This document shows, piece after piece, positions 1-7,502 of a DNA stretch of 64,000 nucleotides; the stretch's first letter is position 1; every line of letters begins with the position of its first letter. Origin of the DNA: Methanobacteriota archaeon (GTDB lineage: Archaea; Thermoplasmatota; E2; JACPAO01; JAHWKR01); assembly GCA_019347805.1 (NCBI GenBank), contig JAHWKR010000005.1:34823-98822 (forward strand), written 5' to 3'. A program made the position numbers and the translations under genes. The notes below the pieces were generated by a model that worked only from the letters and a program-made list of their open reading frames with translations, searched no databases and was not told the DNA's origin.

Positions 1-1
1 C

Positions 2-349
2 ACCGGCCTTTTCCGCAAGGTGGCGACCACCTTTCTCACGCTTGCGGTCATCGTCGCCTCCATCACGATCCTCACCGTCATCTTCGCCGGCGAAGCGCCC
101 GAAGAACTGCTCATCGGCTCCCTCGTCCTCGCCGCCTTCGGCATCGGCTTCGCCATCATCGACTGGGTCGTGCGCCTGGCACGCGACGGGATCCGGTCGA
201 TGTGGCAGAATCGGCGCAAAAAAGACACGACCGACGGGACCGTCCTTCCCATCGACGCCCGCATCCACGCCCTCGAGAACGAGCTCCGACTATTGCGGGC
301 CGAACGGGAAGCCGGAGCCGGCCCGACCCCTGAGAGTGATACACGATGA
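2..349 (+). CDS. Membrane protein, possibly 5'-truncated
   Basis: The reading frame is open to the left edge, so the gene may begin outside the window; the first candidate start inside is GTG at 20. The protein has two hydrophobic segments (about residues 3-23 and 31-50 from that GTG), then a basic stretch and a charged, probably cytoplasmic helix with the look of a short coiled coil. It overlaps the methylmalonyl-CoA epimerase gene by four bases (ATGA), which implies co-transcription. I do not recognise the family and infer no function beyond membrane location. Confidence 0.55.
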   Translation, partial: TGLFRKVATTFLTLAVIVASITILTVIFAGEAPEELLIGSLVLAAFGIGFAIIDWVVRLARDGIRSMWQNRRKKDTTDGTVLPIDARIHALENELRLLRAEREAGAGPTPESDTR

Positions 350-807
350 CGACCCAGAGCGAAGGCACGTTCCCCCACGCCCCCGAAGGGCTACGCGTCC
401 AGAAGATCGACCACCTCGGCGTCGCCGTCCACTCCATCGAGGAGGCGCTGCCGATGTACGCCGGCATCCTCGGCCTCGAATGCGTAGCCATCGAGACCGT
501 GGAAGACCAGAAGGTGAAGACCGCCTTCCTGCCGGTCGGTGGCACCAACATCGAGCTCCTGGAACCGACCGCTCCCGATTCACCGGTCGCCAAGTTCCTC
601 GACAAGCGCGGCCCCGGCGTGCATCACGTCGCCTACCGGGTCGACGATGTCGCCCGGGAACTGGAACGACTGAAGGGTGAAGGCGTGCGGCTCGTCGACG
701 AGACACCCCGGCGCGGCGCGGGCGGCGCGCTCATCGCCTTCCTGCACCCGAAGGCGACCGGCGGTATCCTCGTCGAACTGTGCCAACGCGACAGCGAGCA
801 CCACTAG
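346..807 (+). CDS. mce: Methylmalonyl-CoA epimerase
   Basis: A 153-residue protein of the glyoxalase/vicinal-oxygen-chelate fold, which interconverts (S)- and (R)-methylmalonyl-CoA in propionyl-CoA/succinyl-CoA metabolism. The first half begins with KIDHLGVAVHSIEEAL, with metal-ligand His23; the second repeat carries GVHHVAYRVDDV, and the C-terminal GGILVELCQ supplies the metal-binding Glu. Length and motifs match the family. The start overlaps the upstream gene. No mutase gene is visible, so the partner enzyme must lie elsewhere or left of the window. The role is well supported by family; flux direction is not known. Confidence 0.88.
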   Translation: MTTQSEGTFPHAPEGLRVQKIDHLGVAVHSIEEALPMYAGILGLECVAIETVEDQKVKTAFLPVGGTNIELLEPTAPDSPVAKFLDKRGPGVHHVAYRVDDVARELERLKGEGVRLVDETPRRGAGGALIAFLHPKATGGILVELCQRDSEHH

Positions 808-1136
808 AGCGGCTCTGCCTCGTAGCGCTCCTGTGTGTCGCGAATCAGCATCACGTTGCCGCACTCGACCTTCGTAGTGGTGTCGGCGACCGCGGCGAGG
901 ACGACCGGCGGGTCCTTCTCTTCGCGCTCCGCCTCAAGACGCACCAGGACGACGAGTTGCGGCGTCTTGAACCCCTCGGGCGGCCGCTCGATGCGGGTCC
1001 AGGTGATGACCGTGCCCTTGCCTTCGATGACGACCGGATGCATGTCGGCGCCACAAGCGGGACAATCCCGCCGTACGGGATGCGTCCGGTGTCCGTCGTC
1101 GCAACGTGAGACCGTGATCATGTGCGGACTCGTCAT
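804..1136 (-). CDS. DUF35 Zn-ribbon/OB-fold acyl-CoA-associated protein
   Basis: A 110-residue DUF35 protein: an N-terminal zinc ribbon (C12, H16, C25 and C28 are candidate ligands, with the knuckle CPACG) followed by an OB-fold with GTVITWTRI. In archaea DUF35 proteins bridge thiolase and HMG-CoA synthase; in bacterial steroid degradation they pair with thiolase-fold aldolases. Here the ATG overlaps the stop of the thiolase-like gene by four bases, so the two are almost certainly translated together and form a complex. The final bases also overlap the convergent epimerase gene by four bases. Confidence 0.82.
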   Translation of the reverse strand: MTSPHMITVSRCDDGHRTHPVRRDCPACGADMHPVVIEGKGTVITWTRIERPPEGFKTPQLVVLVRLEAEREEKDPPVVLAAVADTTTKVECGNVMLIRDTQERYEAEPL

Positions 1137-2326
1137 GCCGTCGCCTCCAAAAGCGCGACATGGATGTTGTTCCCCAGGCCACCGATGTTGTGGGCGAGCG
1201 CCTTCTTCGGCCGCTTCCCTTGTGCGCGTTCGACGCTCCTTGCCTCCACCTCGGCATGACCCGTGAGTTGCCAGAAGAGTTCCGCGACCTGGGCACAACC
1301 GGTCGCCCCCACGGGATGCCCCCGCGCCTTCAATCCGCCACCGACGTTGGTCGGGTGCTTGCCTGTGACGGCGGTCTCGCCTTCTGCGACCGTACGCACA
1401 CCGGCGCCGCGTTCGAAGAGACCGAGGTCCTCCAGGTTCATCCCTTCGAGGAGCGAGAACGCGTCGTGGGTCTCGATGAGGTCGATGTCCTCGACGCTCC
1501 ACCCGGAGCGACCGAACGCTTCTTCCGCCGCGCGGGTCGTCGCCCGGAAAGAGGTCAACGTGCGCGCATCGTGATTGCGGTGGGTGATCGACAGATGGTC
1601 GGTGGCGTGGCCCATCGCCCCCAGCCGCAATGGGCCTTTCTCCCTCGACACGAGGAGGCAGACCGCGCCGTCCGAGAGCGGGGCGCAATCATAGAGCCGG
1701 AGCGGGTCGGCGACCGGGCCGCTTGCGAGCACCTCGTCACGCGTCACCGCCTTCCGGAACTGGGCAAGCGGGTTCTGCAGGCCATGGGCGTGGGCCTTGA
1801 CCGCGCAATCGGCGAGCAGTTCCCGTTCGATGCCATGCTCCTCGAGATAGGCGCGCGTCATGAGCGCCACCTGGGCCGCCATGGTCAGTCCCAACTTGCG
1901 TTCTTCCAACGTCGCCATGCGCGCCAAGACCTGGTTGGCCATGGCCGCAGGCAAGCGGGTCATCGTCTCGACACCGACGACGAGCACCGTGTCCCGTGCA
2001 CCAGATCGGATGAGCGCGTCGGCGATCTCCAACGCGGCGAGGCCCGAGGATGGGCCGCTCTCGACCCGCGTCGCAGCGAGCCCGGCCAACCCCAACCCGT
2101 CGGTCACCGCCGCCGCCGCGTTCTCCACACCGCCATATTCGCCCGGGAACTGGCTCGAGACGACCACATGGCCTGGTTCCGGCAGTGCTTCTTCCGCCTC
2201 TCCGTGCATCCGCTCGAACGCCTCTATGGCGAGCGTGTCCAAACGAGCCGTATGGCGGCCGAACGGCGTGTGGCCGACGCCGTGGAGATATGTGTCCACG
2301 CCGCCGCCGAACGGGGGGAGGACCAT
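1133..2326 (-). CDS. Thiolase-fold protein lacking the nucleophilic Cys
   Basis: A 397-residue protein of the SCP-x/archaeal thiolase superfamily. Other signature parts are intact: ETHDAF with His287, GHPVGATG with His337, and Cys344 just after it. The nucleophile loop, usually ENACASGG, reads VESGPSSG, so Pro92 stands where the acylated Cys should be. Canonical thiolysis or Claisen condensation through an acyl-Cys is therefore unlikely. The four-base overlap with a DUF35 gene suggests a complex resembling thiolase-fold aldolases such as Ltp2-ChsH2, but that is inference. GTG at 2299 is an alternative start that would give a more typical N-terminus. Confidence 0.8.
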   Translation of the reverse strand: MVLPPFGGGVDTYLHGVGHTPFGRHTARLDTLAIEAFERMHGEAEEALPEPGHVVVSSQFPGEYGGVENAAAAVTDGLGLAGLAATRVESGPSSGLAALEIADALIRSGARDTVLVVGVETMTRLPAAMANQVLARMATLEERKLGLTMAAQVALMTRAYLEEHGIERELLADCAVKAHAHGLQNPLAQFRKAVTRDEVLASGPVADPLRLYDCAPLSDGAVCLLVSREKGPLRLGAMGHATDHLSITHRNHDARTLTSFRATTRAAEEAFGRSGWSVEDIDLIETHDAFSLLEGMNLEDLGLFERGAGVRTVAEGETAVTGKHPTNVGGGLKARGHPVGATGCAQVAELFWQLTGHAEVEARSVERAQGKRPKKALAHNIGGLGNNIHVALLEATA

Positions 2327-2350
2327 ATGGGGTTCGGTTGGGGAACCACG

Positions 2351-3001
2351 TCACCCGGAGGAAGACAAAGGTTCCGTCTCCTGTATCCTGCTCACCCGGG
2401 TGGACCACCTGGCGTAGACCCCTGTCCCGATAAGCGCCCCCAGCAGGTTGTAGTAGAGGTCGAGGAGCGTGTTCGTGTAGAAGCCCTGGTCGATGGTGTG
2501 GAAGAAGACGAAGCCGGCGAACTCGTAGACCTCGACGAGTGCTCCGGCCGTCACGGCGACGCAAGCGGCGAGGAACGAAGTCAGGACGGCACCGGTCTTG
2601 AGATGGGCGCGCAGCGTGGCATAGGCGGCGACCGCGACCGCCCCCGAACCGAGCGCGTGGGTGATGTTGTCCCACCAGGGGAAGACGTAGTAGGCACCGT
2701 TCGACCCGAAGAGCGTGTGCAGACCCGAAAGGCTCCCGCCGAGATAATGCAATCCGGCGCCGACCCCGACCAGCCAGACCGCCTTGGCAGGGATGTCCCA
2801 ATGGAACCGGTGCACAAGGTAGGTGAGGGTGACGAAGCCGAGGATCCCGATGAGGGTGTAGCTCGCCCAGAGCCGGTTCATCGTGTAGAGGTTGAGGGCC
2901 AGCGCGATACCCAACACCGCACCCACGGCACGGTAAGGGGTCCAGTCACGGGAAGGCGCGGCCACAGGACGGCCATCGGCGACGGACGCTCTTCTAGGCA
3001 T
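2351..3001 (-). CDS. Polytopic membrane protein, DUF2238/YjdF-like
   Basis: A 216-residue integral membrane protein with about six hydrophobic helices. The motif WWDNITHALGSG and the later VEVYEFAG pattern resemble the conserved Asp/His and Glu positions of the YjdF/DUF2238 family, whose function is unknown. ATG at 3001 is preferred over longer frames because the upstream extension is Arg/Ser-rich shadow sequence. It lies 11 nt after a small membrane protein gene and 24 nt before the thiolase-like gene, all on the minus strand and probably one operon. The family call is moderate. Confidence 0.65.
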   Translation of the reverse strand: MPRRASVADGRPVAAPSRDWTPYRAVGAVLGIALALNLYTMNRLWASYTLIGILGFVTLTYLVHRFHWDIPAKAVWLVGVGAGLHYLGGSLSGLHTLFGSNGAYYVFPWWDNITHALGSGAVAVAAYATLRAHLKTGAVLTSFLAACVAVTAGALVEVYEFAGFVFFHTIDQGFYTNTLLDLYYNLLGALIGTGVYARWSTRVSRIQETEPLSSSG

Positions 3002-3011
3002 CGGTCGCCTC

Positions 3012-3200
3012 TTACGGGGCACTTGGGGGCGGTACGGGACGTTCGGCGAGCGCACCGATGAGGACCACCAGGAACCCAAGGCCACCGAGGTACATCCCCA
3101 GGAGGGGCGGTTCGCTATCGCCTGTCCCGAGGCCGCCGATCGCGAGGACGACCGCAAAGGCGAGAAGCGCGAAACCGACGCGGGCCGTCTTGGACCTCAT
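3012..3200 (-). CDS. Small two-helix membrane protein
   Basis: A 62-residue protein starting MRSKTARVGF; a GTG or ATG a few codons upstream (3221) is possible. It has two hydrophobic segments joined by a short polar loop and a Pro-rich C-terminus. It is the first gene of the minus-strand run leading to the thiolase/DUF35 pair, 10 nt ahead of the next gene. No family recognised. It is supported by position and by a clear two-helix hydrophobic pattern rather than by homology. Confidence 0.5.
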   Translation of the reverse strand: MRSKTARVGFALLAFAVVLAIGGLGTGDSEPPLLGMYLGGLGFLVVLIGALAERPVPPPSAP

Positions 3201-3319
3201 CAGGCTTGCGGACGGCGCCACCCTCCATCATCGTTTCCTTAGGTCCCGTGAGACCGACAGCCTTGTTCTGCTGTCCGACCGGCCGGTTGATATATCTCCA
3301 TCCGGTCAAGCGGTCTGCA

Positions 3320-4015
3320 ATGGCCGCCACGGGTCTCCCCCTCGCCACGGTCGCGCTCGTCGCCTTCGTCACGCCCCTCCTGTGGGCGGGTGAACTGACC
3401 GTCTGGACCTTCGACGAGCCGGTCTCCAACCTGGAGTGGGACGAAGCCGGAATGAAGCCACAACAATCCGGTGGCGGGACGGCCGGTGGGGGTGGCGGCT
3501 CGGGAGGGGGTGGCGCCGGAGGCGGAGGCGGGTCCGGTGAAGACACAGGCGGGGGCGGCTCCGGCGACGCCGACCATGGTGGTGGAAGCGGCGGCTCCGG
3601 GGACACCGACACCGGCGGCTCGGGTGCTGCTGCCGGCGGCAGCGGTTCCGGTTCCGGCGACGTCGACGACGGCGGTGGAGGCAGCGGTCCCGGCGAAGGT
3701 TCCGCCCCGCAAAGCTCCTTCTCGTTCGATTGGGACTGGGGCTTCTGGTTCTGGGGCATGGGCTGGTTCGTCGCCATGATGGCGCTCATGATGGCCGTCT
3801 TCGCCCAGGCGATGATGGCGTTCTGGCTCGCGACCCTCGCCTGGCTCCAGTTCATGGCCTGGTGGGTCTACGGGCTCGTCGGCATGCTCCTCCTCTTCGT
3901 GCTCTACCTGTGGGCCACCTTCGGTGTCTACGGCGGCATCATCACCGCGGGCGGCGTCGGCCTCATGGTCTGGCTGCACGCCAACGGCCACCTCTACCTG
4001 GGCCCCTCCGAGTAG
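3320..4015 (+). CDS. Membrane protein with an 80-residue Gly/Ser/Asp linker
   Basis: A 231-residue protein with an N-terminal hydrophobic helix or signal peptide, a short exported region (LTVWTFDEP), a very low-complexity linker of Gly with Ser, Asp and Thr (about residues 50-130), then an aromatic- and Met-rich block with about three membrane helices. The box GATATATC at 3289-3296 lies 27 nt before the ATG, so the mRNA is probably leaderless. No homologous family is recognised. The linker's GGC/GGT codons are repeat-like and could vary in length between strains. Function unknown. Confidence 0.6.
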   Translation: MAATGLPLATVALVAFVTPLLWAGELTVWTFDEPVSNLEWDEAGMKPQQSGGGTAGGGGGSGGGGAGGGGGSGEDTGGGGSGDADHGGGSGGSGDTDTGGSGAAAGGSGSGSGDVDDGGGGSGPGEGSAPQSSFSFDWDWGFWFWGMGWFVAMMALMMAVFAQAMMAFWLATLAWLQFMAWWVYGLVGMLLLFVLYLWATFGVYGGIITAGGVGLMVWLHANGHLYLGPSE

Positions 4016-4068
4016 TAGGCGCGTTCCATCAAGGCTATGACAGGGCACCCGTTCGGTGGCCCGAAGAC

Positions 4069-4959
4069 ATGAACGTCACCATCATCGGCGCCCCCGTGGA
4101 CCTCGGCCAACAGCGCCGTGGCGTCGACATGGGCCCGTCCGCCATCCGTGCCGCCGCTCTGAACAGCCAGATCAAGGCACTCGGCCACAAGGTCGAGGAC
4201 GCCGGCAACATCTTCGCACCTGAGAAGGAACAGCGCTCGCCGCGCAGCAAGAGCGCGCGCTACCAACGCGAGATCATCGACGCGTGCGAGGTCCTCGCCA
4301 AGGAGGTAGCCAAGATCTGCCAGCGCGACCGCTTCCCGGTCGTCCTCGGTGGCGACCACTCCATCGCCATGGGCAGCATCGCCGGCGTCACCCAGGCACG
4401 CGGCGAACACGGCCTCGTCTGGATCGACGCCCATGCCGACTTCAACACCCCTGAGACGTCCCCGTCCGGGAACATCCATGGCATGCCGCTTGCGGCCGTG
4501 TGCGGACGCGGCGGAACGCTCGCCGAGATCGGCGGCATCACCCCCAAGGTGCGCGAAGAGAAGGTGGCCTTGGTCGGCATCCGCGACGTCGACGCGAACG
4601 AGGCCGAACTCGTGAACGACTCCAGGATCACCGCCTTCACGATGCGCGACATCGACGAACGCGGCATGCGGCGCGTCATGGAAGACGCCCTCCAGGTCGC
4701 CGGCGGCAGCATGAAGCACGTCCACGCCTCGTTCGACATCGACGCCGTCGACCCACGCTGGGCACCCGGCTCCGGGACATTGGTGGACGGCGGGTTGAGC
4801 TACCGCGAAGCCCACCTTGCCTGCGAGATCCTCTCCGATTCCGGCTTGGTGAAGAGCCTCGACATGGTCGAGGTCAACCCGTTGCTCGACGAAGGGAACA
4901 AGACAGGGAAACTCGCCGCCAAACTGGTGGCGAGCGCGCTGGGCAAGAGCATCCTCTAG
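4069..4959 (+). CDS. rocF: Arginase (ureohydrolase)
   Basis: A 296-residue Mn-dependent ureohydrolase. Metal-binding motifs are GGDHSIAMGS, DAHADFNTPETSPSGNIHG and SFDIDAVDP. The SxSGNxHGMP segment favours arginase (arginine to ornithine plus urea) over agmatinase, and the C-terminal DMVEVNP is also typical. The start is the ATG at 4069; the frame is open far upstream but only as low-quality Arg-rich shadow of the preceding gene. It is convergent with the ParA gene, 7 nt apart. No urease or polyamine gene is nearby. Confidence 0.86.
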   Translation: MNVTIIGAPVDLGQQRRGVDMGPSAIRAAALNSQIKALGHKVEDAGNIFAPEKEQRSPRSKSARYQREIIDACEVLAKEVAKICQRDRFPVVLGGDHSIAMGSIAGVTQARGEHGLVWIDAHADFNTPETSPSGNIHGMPLAAVCGRGGTLAEIGGITPKVREEKVALVGIRDVDANEAELVNDSRITAFTMRDIDERGMRRVMEDALQVAGGSMKHVHASFDIDAVDPRWAPGSGTLVDGGLSYREAHLACEILSDSGLVKSLDMVEVNPLLDEGNKTGKLAAKLVASALGKSIL

Positions 4960-4966
4960 GGGCGGA

Positions 4967-5704
4967 TTAGAAAGCCAACGTCCGCTCCAACAACTCCTCG
5001 ATGTTCTGCGAGTAGGGGTGCCCCGGCTTGTCGTTGACGAAGATTGTGTGGCTACCAGCGATGGGCACCTCACAATAGCACGGGATGCTCGCAAGGAGCG
5101 GGATCTTGATCTTCTCGGTGACCGCCTGGGTCATCTGCGGCGTGAGCACCCGGTTGACGACGAGGCCCGTCTTCTTCTCGAGGCCTTCGTAGAACTCGGC
5201 GATGAGCCGGTCGGTCCCTTCGATGTCGAAGCGGTCGGACTTGGCGACGAGGATGATGCGGTCGGCGGTCAGGACCGCGTTGATGCTGGCATAGGTGACG
5301 CCGGGCGAAGTGTCGAAGAAGACATAGTCGTAGCCCTTCAGTTCCTCACGGATCGACATCAACCGCTTGAGCCCTTTCAGCTGTTCCTTGCGGTCTCCGC
5401 CGATGGATTTCCGCACGGCCGACATCTCGGGGTTGGCGAGGCCGACCTCGAGGGCGCCCTTGGTCTTGGCGGTCATGGAGACGTCGGTCAGGATGTCCTT
5501 CAGCTTGACGTCGTCTTTTTCGAGGAAGTCGTTCATCCATTTGCCGCGCGTGTTCTTGAACGTGTTGTAGATGGCGGGGCTCTCGAGGTCGAGCTCGAGA
5601 AGCGCCACGCGCTTGGCGCGGTTCGCGGCCGAGACGGCAAGGTTCAGCGAGAGGTTCGTCTTGCCGGTCCCGCCCTTGTATGAATGGATCGTGATGACCT
5701 GCAT
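4967..5704 (-). CDS. ParA/MinD-family ATPase
   Basis: A 245-residue deviant-Walker P-loop ATPase with N-terminal MQVITIHSYKGGTGKT (signature Lys plus GKT), a switch-like LELDLESPAIYNT, and Walker B VFFDTSPGVTYAS. Such proteins partition DNA or position protein complexes by ATP-dependent dimerisation. It follows a small coiled-coil/winged-helix protein by 9 nt in the same orientation, which fits a two-component partition module (ATPase plus DNA-binding adaptor). A C-terminal amphipathic MinD helix is not evident. Chromosome or plasmid segregation is the leading hypothesis; regulation of a membrane machine is possible. Confidence 0.8.
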   Translation of the reverse strand: MQVITIHSYKGGTGKTNLSLNLAVSAANRAKRVALLELDLESPAIYNTFKNTRGKWMNDFLEKDDVKLKDILTDVSMTAKTKGALEVGLANPEMSAVRKSIGGDRKEQLKGLKRLMSIREELKGYDYVFFDTSPGVTYASINAVLTADRIILVAKSDRFDIEGTDRLIAEFYEGLEKKTGLVVNRVLTPQMTQAVTEKIKIPLLASIPCYCEVPIAGSHTIFVNDKPGHPYSQNIEELLERTLAF

Positions 5705-5713
5705 GGGGAGTCC

Positions 5714-6085
5714 TCAGACGTGGAAGTAGACCTTCTTCGGGTTCTCGCCGTCCATCTTGCCACGCTCCTTGTGGATGTAGCCCTGGCGCTGCAACTGGTT
5801 CAGGTAGGCGGATTCGATGCTCCTCGAGTTTCCGGTCATATCGGAGACCGTCTCGGCGGTGGCACGACCGAGCTGATGGAGCGCCATGGCGGTGCGCCGC
5901 AGGTGGTCGGGAAGCTCCAGGAGGGTGAGCGCGTCGAGCGGCTCTTCCTGCTTGAGCGCCTTGGGAGTGGCGGATTGGCGGCTCTCAAGGATCTTCGCCT
6001 GCATCTCGACCAGGTCGTTGATGCGCTTGTTGAGGTCCTTGATGCCGCGGGCGATCTCGGTGAGGAGCTTCACCTGCTGGCTCAT
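5714..6085 (-). CDS. Coiled-coil winged-helix DNA-binding protein, ParA partner
   Basis: A 123-residue protein: an N-terminal helix with heptad character (LLTEIARGIKDLNKRINDLV), a Lys/Glu linker, and a winged helix (residues about 55-120) with the recognition pattern SRSIESAYLNQLQRQGYIHKER. ATG at 6085 is chosen over 6109 because CTTAATAT at 6108-6115 lies 27 nt upstream, giving a leaderless message. It sits directly upstream of the ParA-like gene. By analogy with archaeal SegAB or AspA adaptors it could tie ParA to DNA, but no family assignment is certain. Confidence 0.68.
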   Translation of the reverse strand: MSQQVKLLTEIARGIKDLNKRINDLVEMQAKILESRQSATPKALKQEEPLDALTLLELPDHLRRTAMALHQLGRATAETVSDMTGNSRSIESAYLNQLQRQGYIHKERGKMDGENPKKVYFHV

Positions 6086-6203
6086 CGTCGCGCCCATGCC
6101 ACCGCCCATATTAAGCGTTTTTCTGTTCAACACCAGCCGAGGCTCGGAGTTCACCCGCAACACCCTTATCAACACGACCCTCTGAGCCCACATTGGTGCC
6201 CTT

Positions 6204-7436
6204 GTGGAACTCTTCTTCTTGCCGCGGTTCGACCGGCGCAGGGTCATCCTCGCCGCCGCGGTCCTGACACCCCCAGTGCTCCTCGGCGCCCTCTCGAGCG
6301 CCGTCACCTTCCTCGGCCTCGCTGCGCTCGACATCCCCGACCTCGGCGCCCGCCAGGCGTTCAAGGAGGACGCCGAACTCCTCGACATCGTCCTCTTCAT
6401 CGTCCTCGCCATCGGCACGTTCATCGCCCTCACCGTCCCCGAAGAACCCCTCAAGGGACTGCATGGATACACGCTGGGTGTCCTCCTGCTCCTCGTCGCC
6501 GCCGTGCGCTGGGACTGGTCTTTCGGCCTGTCGACCGCCGCCGCCCAGATCGGTCTCGGCATCGCCCTCTGGGGCCTCGGCTGGGTGCTCGTCTCCCTGC
6601 ACGCCATCGGCCTCCTCCGCACCCTACCGCATCGTCGCTGGGTCTTCGTCACCGGCGCCATCGCCACCTATCTCGCCGTCGCCACCTTCACCGCCGTCGC
6701 CCTCGGGGAGGCATGGGGCCTCGCCGCGGTCGCCGACCTCTTCGCCATCCTCGCGCTCCTCGCCGCCGTCCTCGTCTACGTCAACCGCGAACACATGGCC
6801 GAATGGGGTTACCGTCGCCTCCAGGACGTGCACCTGCCCAAAGAGGACCTCAAACGCTCCATCCTCGTGCCTGTGTACGGCCTCGCGCTCTTCGGCCTCA
6901 TCGGCGCCGCCTTCGTGCACCACTTCGACTATGGCCACCTCGCTCCTGGCCATTATCTGACGCTGTTCGGCAGCACCGTCCCCGCCGTCCTCCTCTTCGG
7001 CGCCGTCATGGAACGGGCCGGCCGCCGCGCACTCCTCTACACCATCCCCGTCCTCGTCGGATTCGTCTTCGTCGTCCAGGCCGCCGTCGACACGCCGTGG
7101 CCCATCATGGTGCTCGAAGGCGCCCTCCTCGGGACCCTCCTCTACCTGTTCCAATACTTCGTCGAAGTGAGCCGGGTGCTCGGCCGAACCGTCGTCTTCG
7201 CCATCACCATGGGCGCCGTCGCCGCTATGGGGGCCGGCGGCAGCTTCGTCGCCCAGTTCCAAGGCCTCACCGGCATCGCCCAAGAACAACTCCTCATCCT
7301 GCAACTGGCCGGCCTGCTCCTTGTCTTCGCCCTCGCCCCGCTCGTCCCCGACACCGTGCCCCGCGTCACCGAAGAGGAAGAGATCGCCGACTACCTCGAG
7401 ATGGCCAGACGGGTGCAGGAAGAGTCGAGCGGATGA
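6204..7436 (+). CDS. Multi-spanning membrane protein of unknown function
   Basis: A 410-residue hydrophobic protein with about 10-12 predicted membrane helices and a charged acidic C-terminal tail (TEEEEIADYLEMARRVQEESSG). The GTG at 6204 is the first in-frame start; a CCTTATCAAC box at 6164-6173 may drive it. Hydrophobic blocks occur as a leading helix, a cluster of eight or so, and three after a cytoplasmic-looking region (REHMAEWGYRRLQD). I recognise no transporter signature. It is divergent from the winged-helix/ParA pair. Confidence 0.6.
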   Translation: MELFFLPRFDRRRVILAAAVLTPPVLLGALSSAVTFLGLAALDIPDLGARQAFKEDAELLDIVLFIVLAIGTFIALTVPEEPLKGLHGYTLGVLLLLVAAVRWDWSFGLSTAAAQIGLGIALWGLGWVLVSLHAIGLLRTLPHRRWVFVTGAIATYLAVATFTAVALGEAWGLAAVADLFAILALLAAVLVYVNREHMAEWGYRRLQDVHLPKEDLKRSILVPVYGLALFGLIGAAFVHHFDYGHLAPGHYLTLFGSTVPAVLLFGAVMERAGRRALLYTIPVLVGFVFVVQAAVDTPWPIMVLEGALLGTLLYLFQYFVEVSRVLGRTVVFAITMGAVAAMGAGGSFVAQFQGLTGIAQEQLLILQLAGLLLVFALAPLVPDTVPRVTEEEEIADYLEMARRVQEESSG

Positions 7437-7463
7437 CGACGTTCCAACGCGCTCCCCCGAACG

Positions 7464-7473
7464 CTTAAAAATA
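7464..7473 (+). promoter_or_regulatory. TATA box for the 7503 lipoprotein gene
   Basis: CTTAAAAATA. Transcription would start near 7495, downstream of the in-frame ATG at 7473 but just ahead of the GTG codons at 7503 and 7512, so it argues for the shorter protein. Confidence 0.6.
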
Positions 7474-7502
7474 TGCAACGGGACCGCTCCTCTGGTCCGC
7501 TG

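Noticed and set aside
3470..3710. Gly-rich repeat DNA as a CRISPR or VNTR array
   Set aside because: The repetition is codon-level low complexity inside an open frame; there are no equal repeats with spacers.
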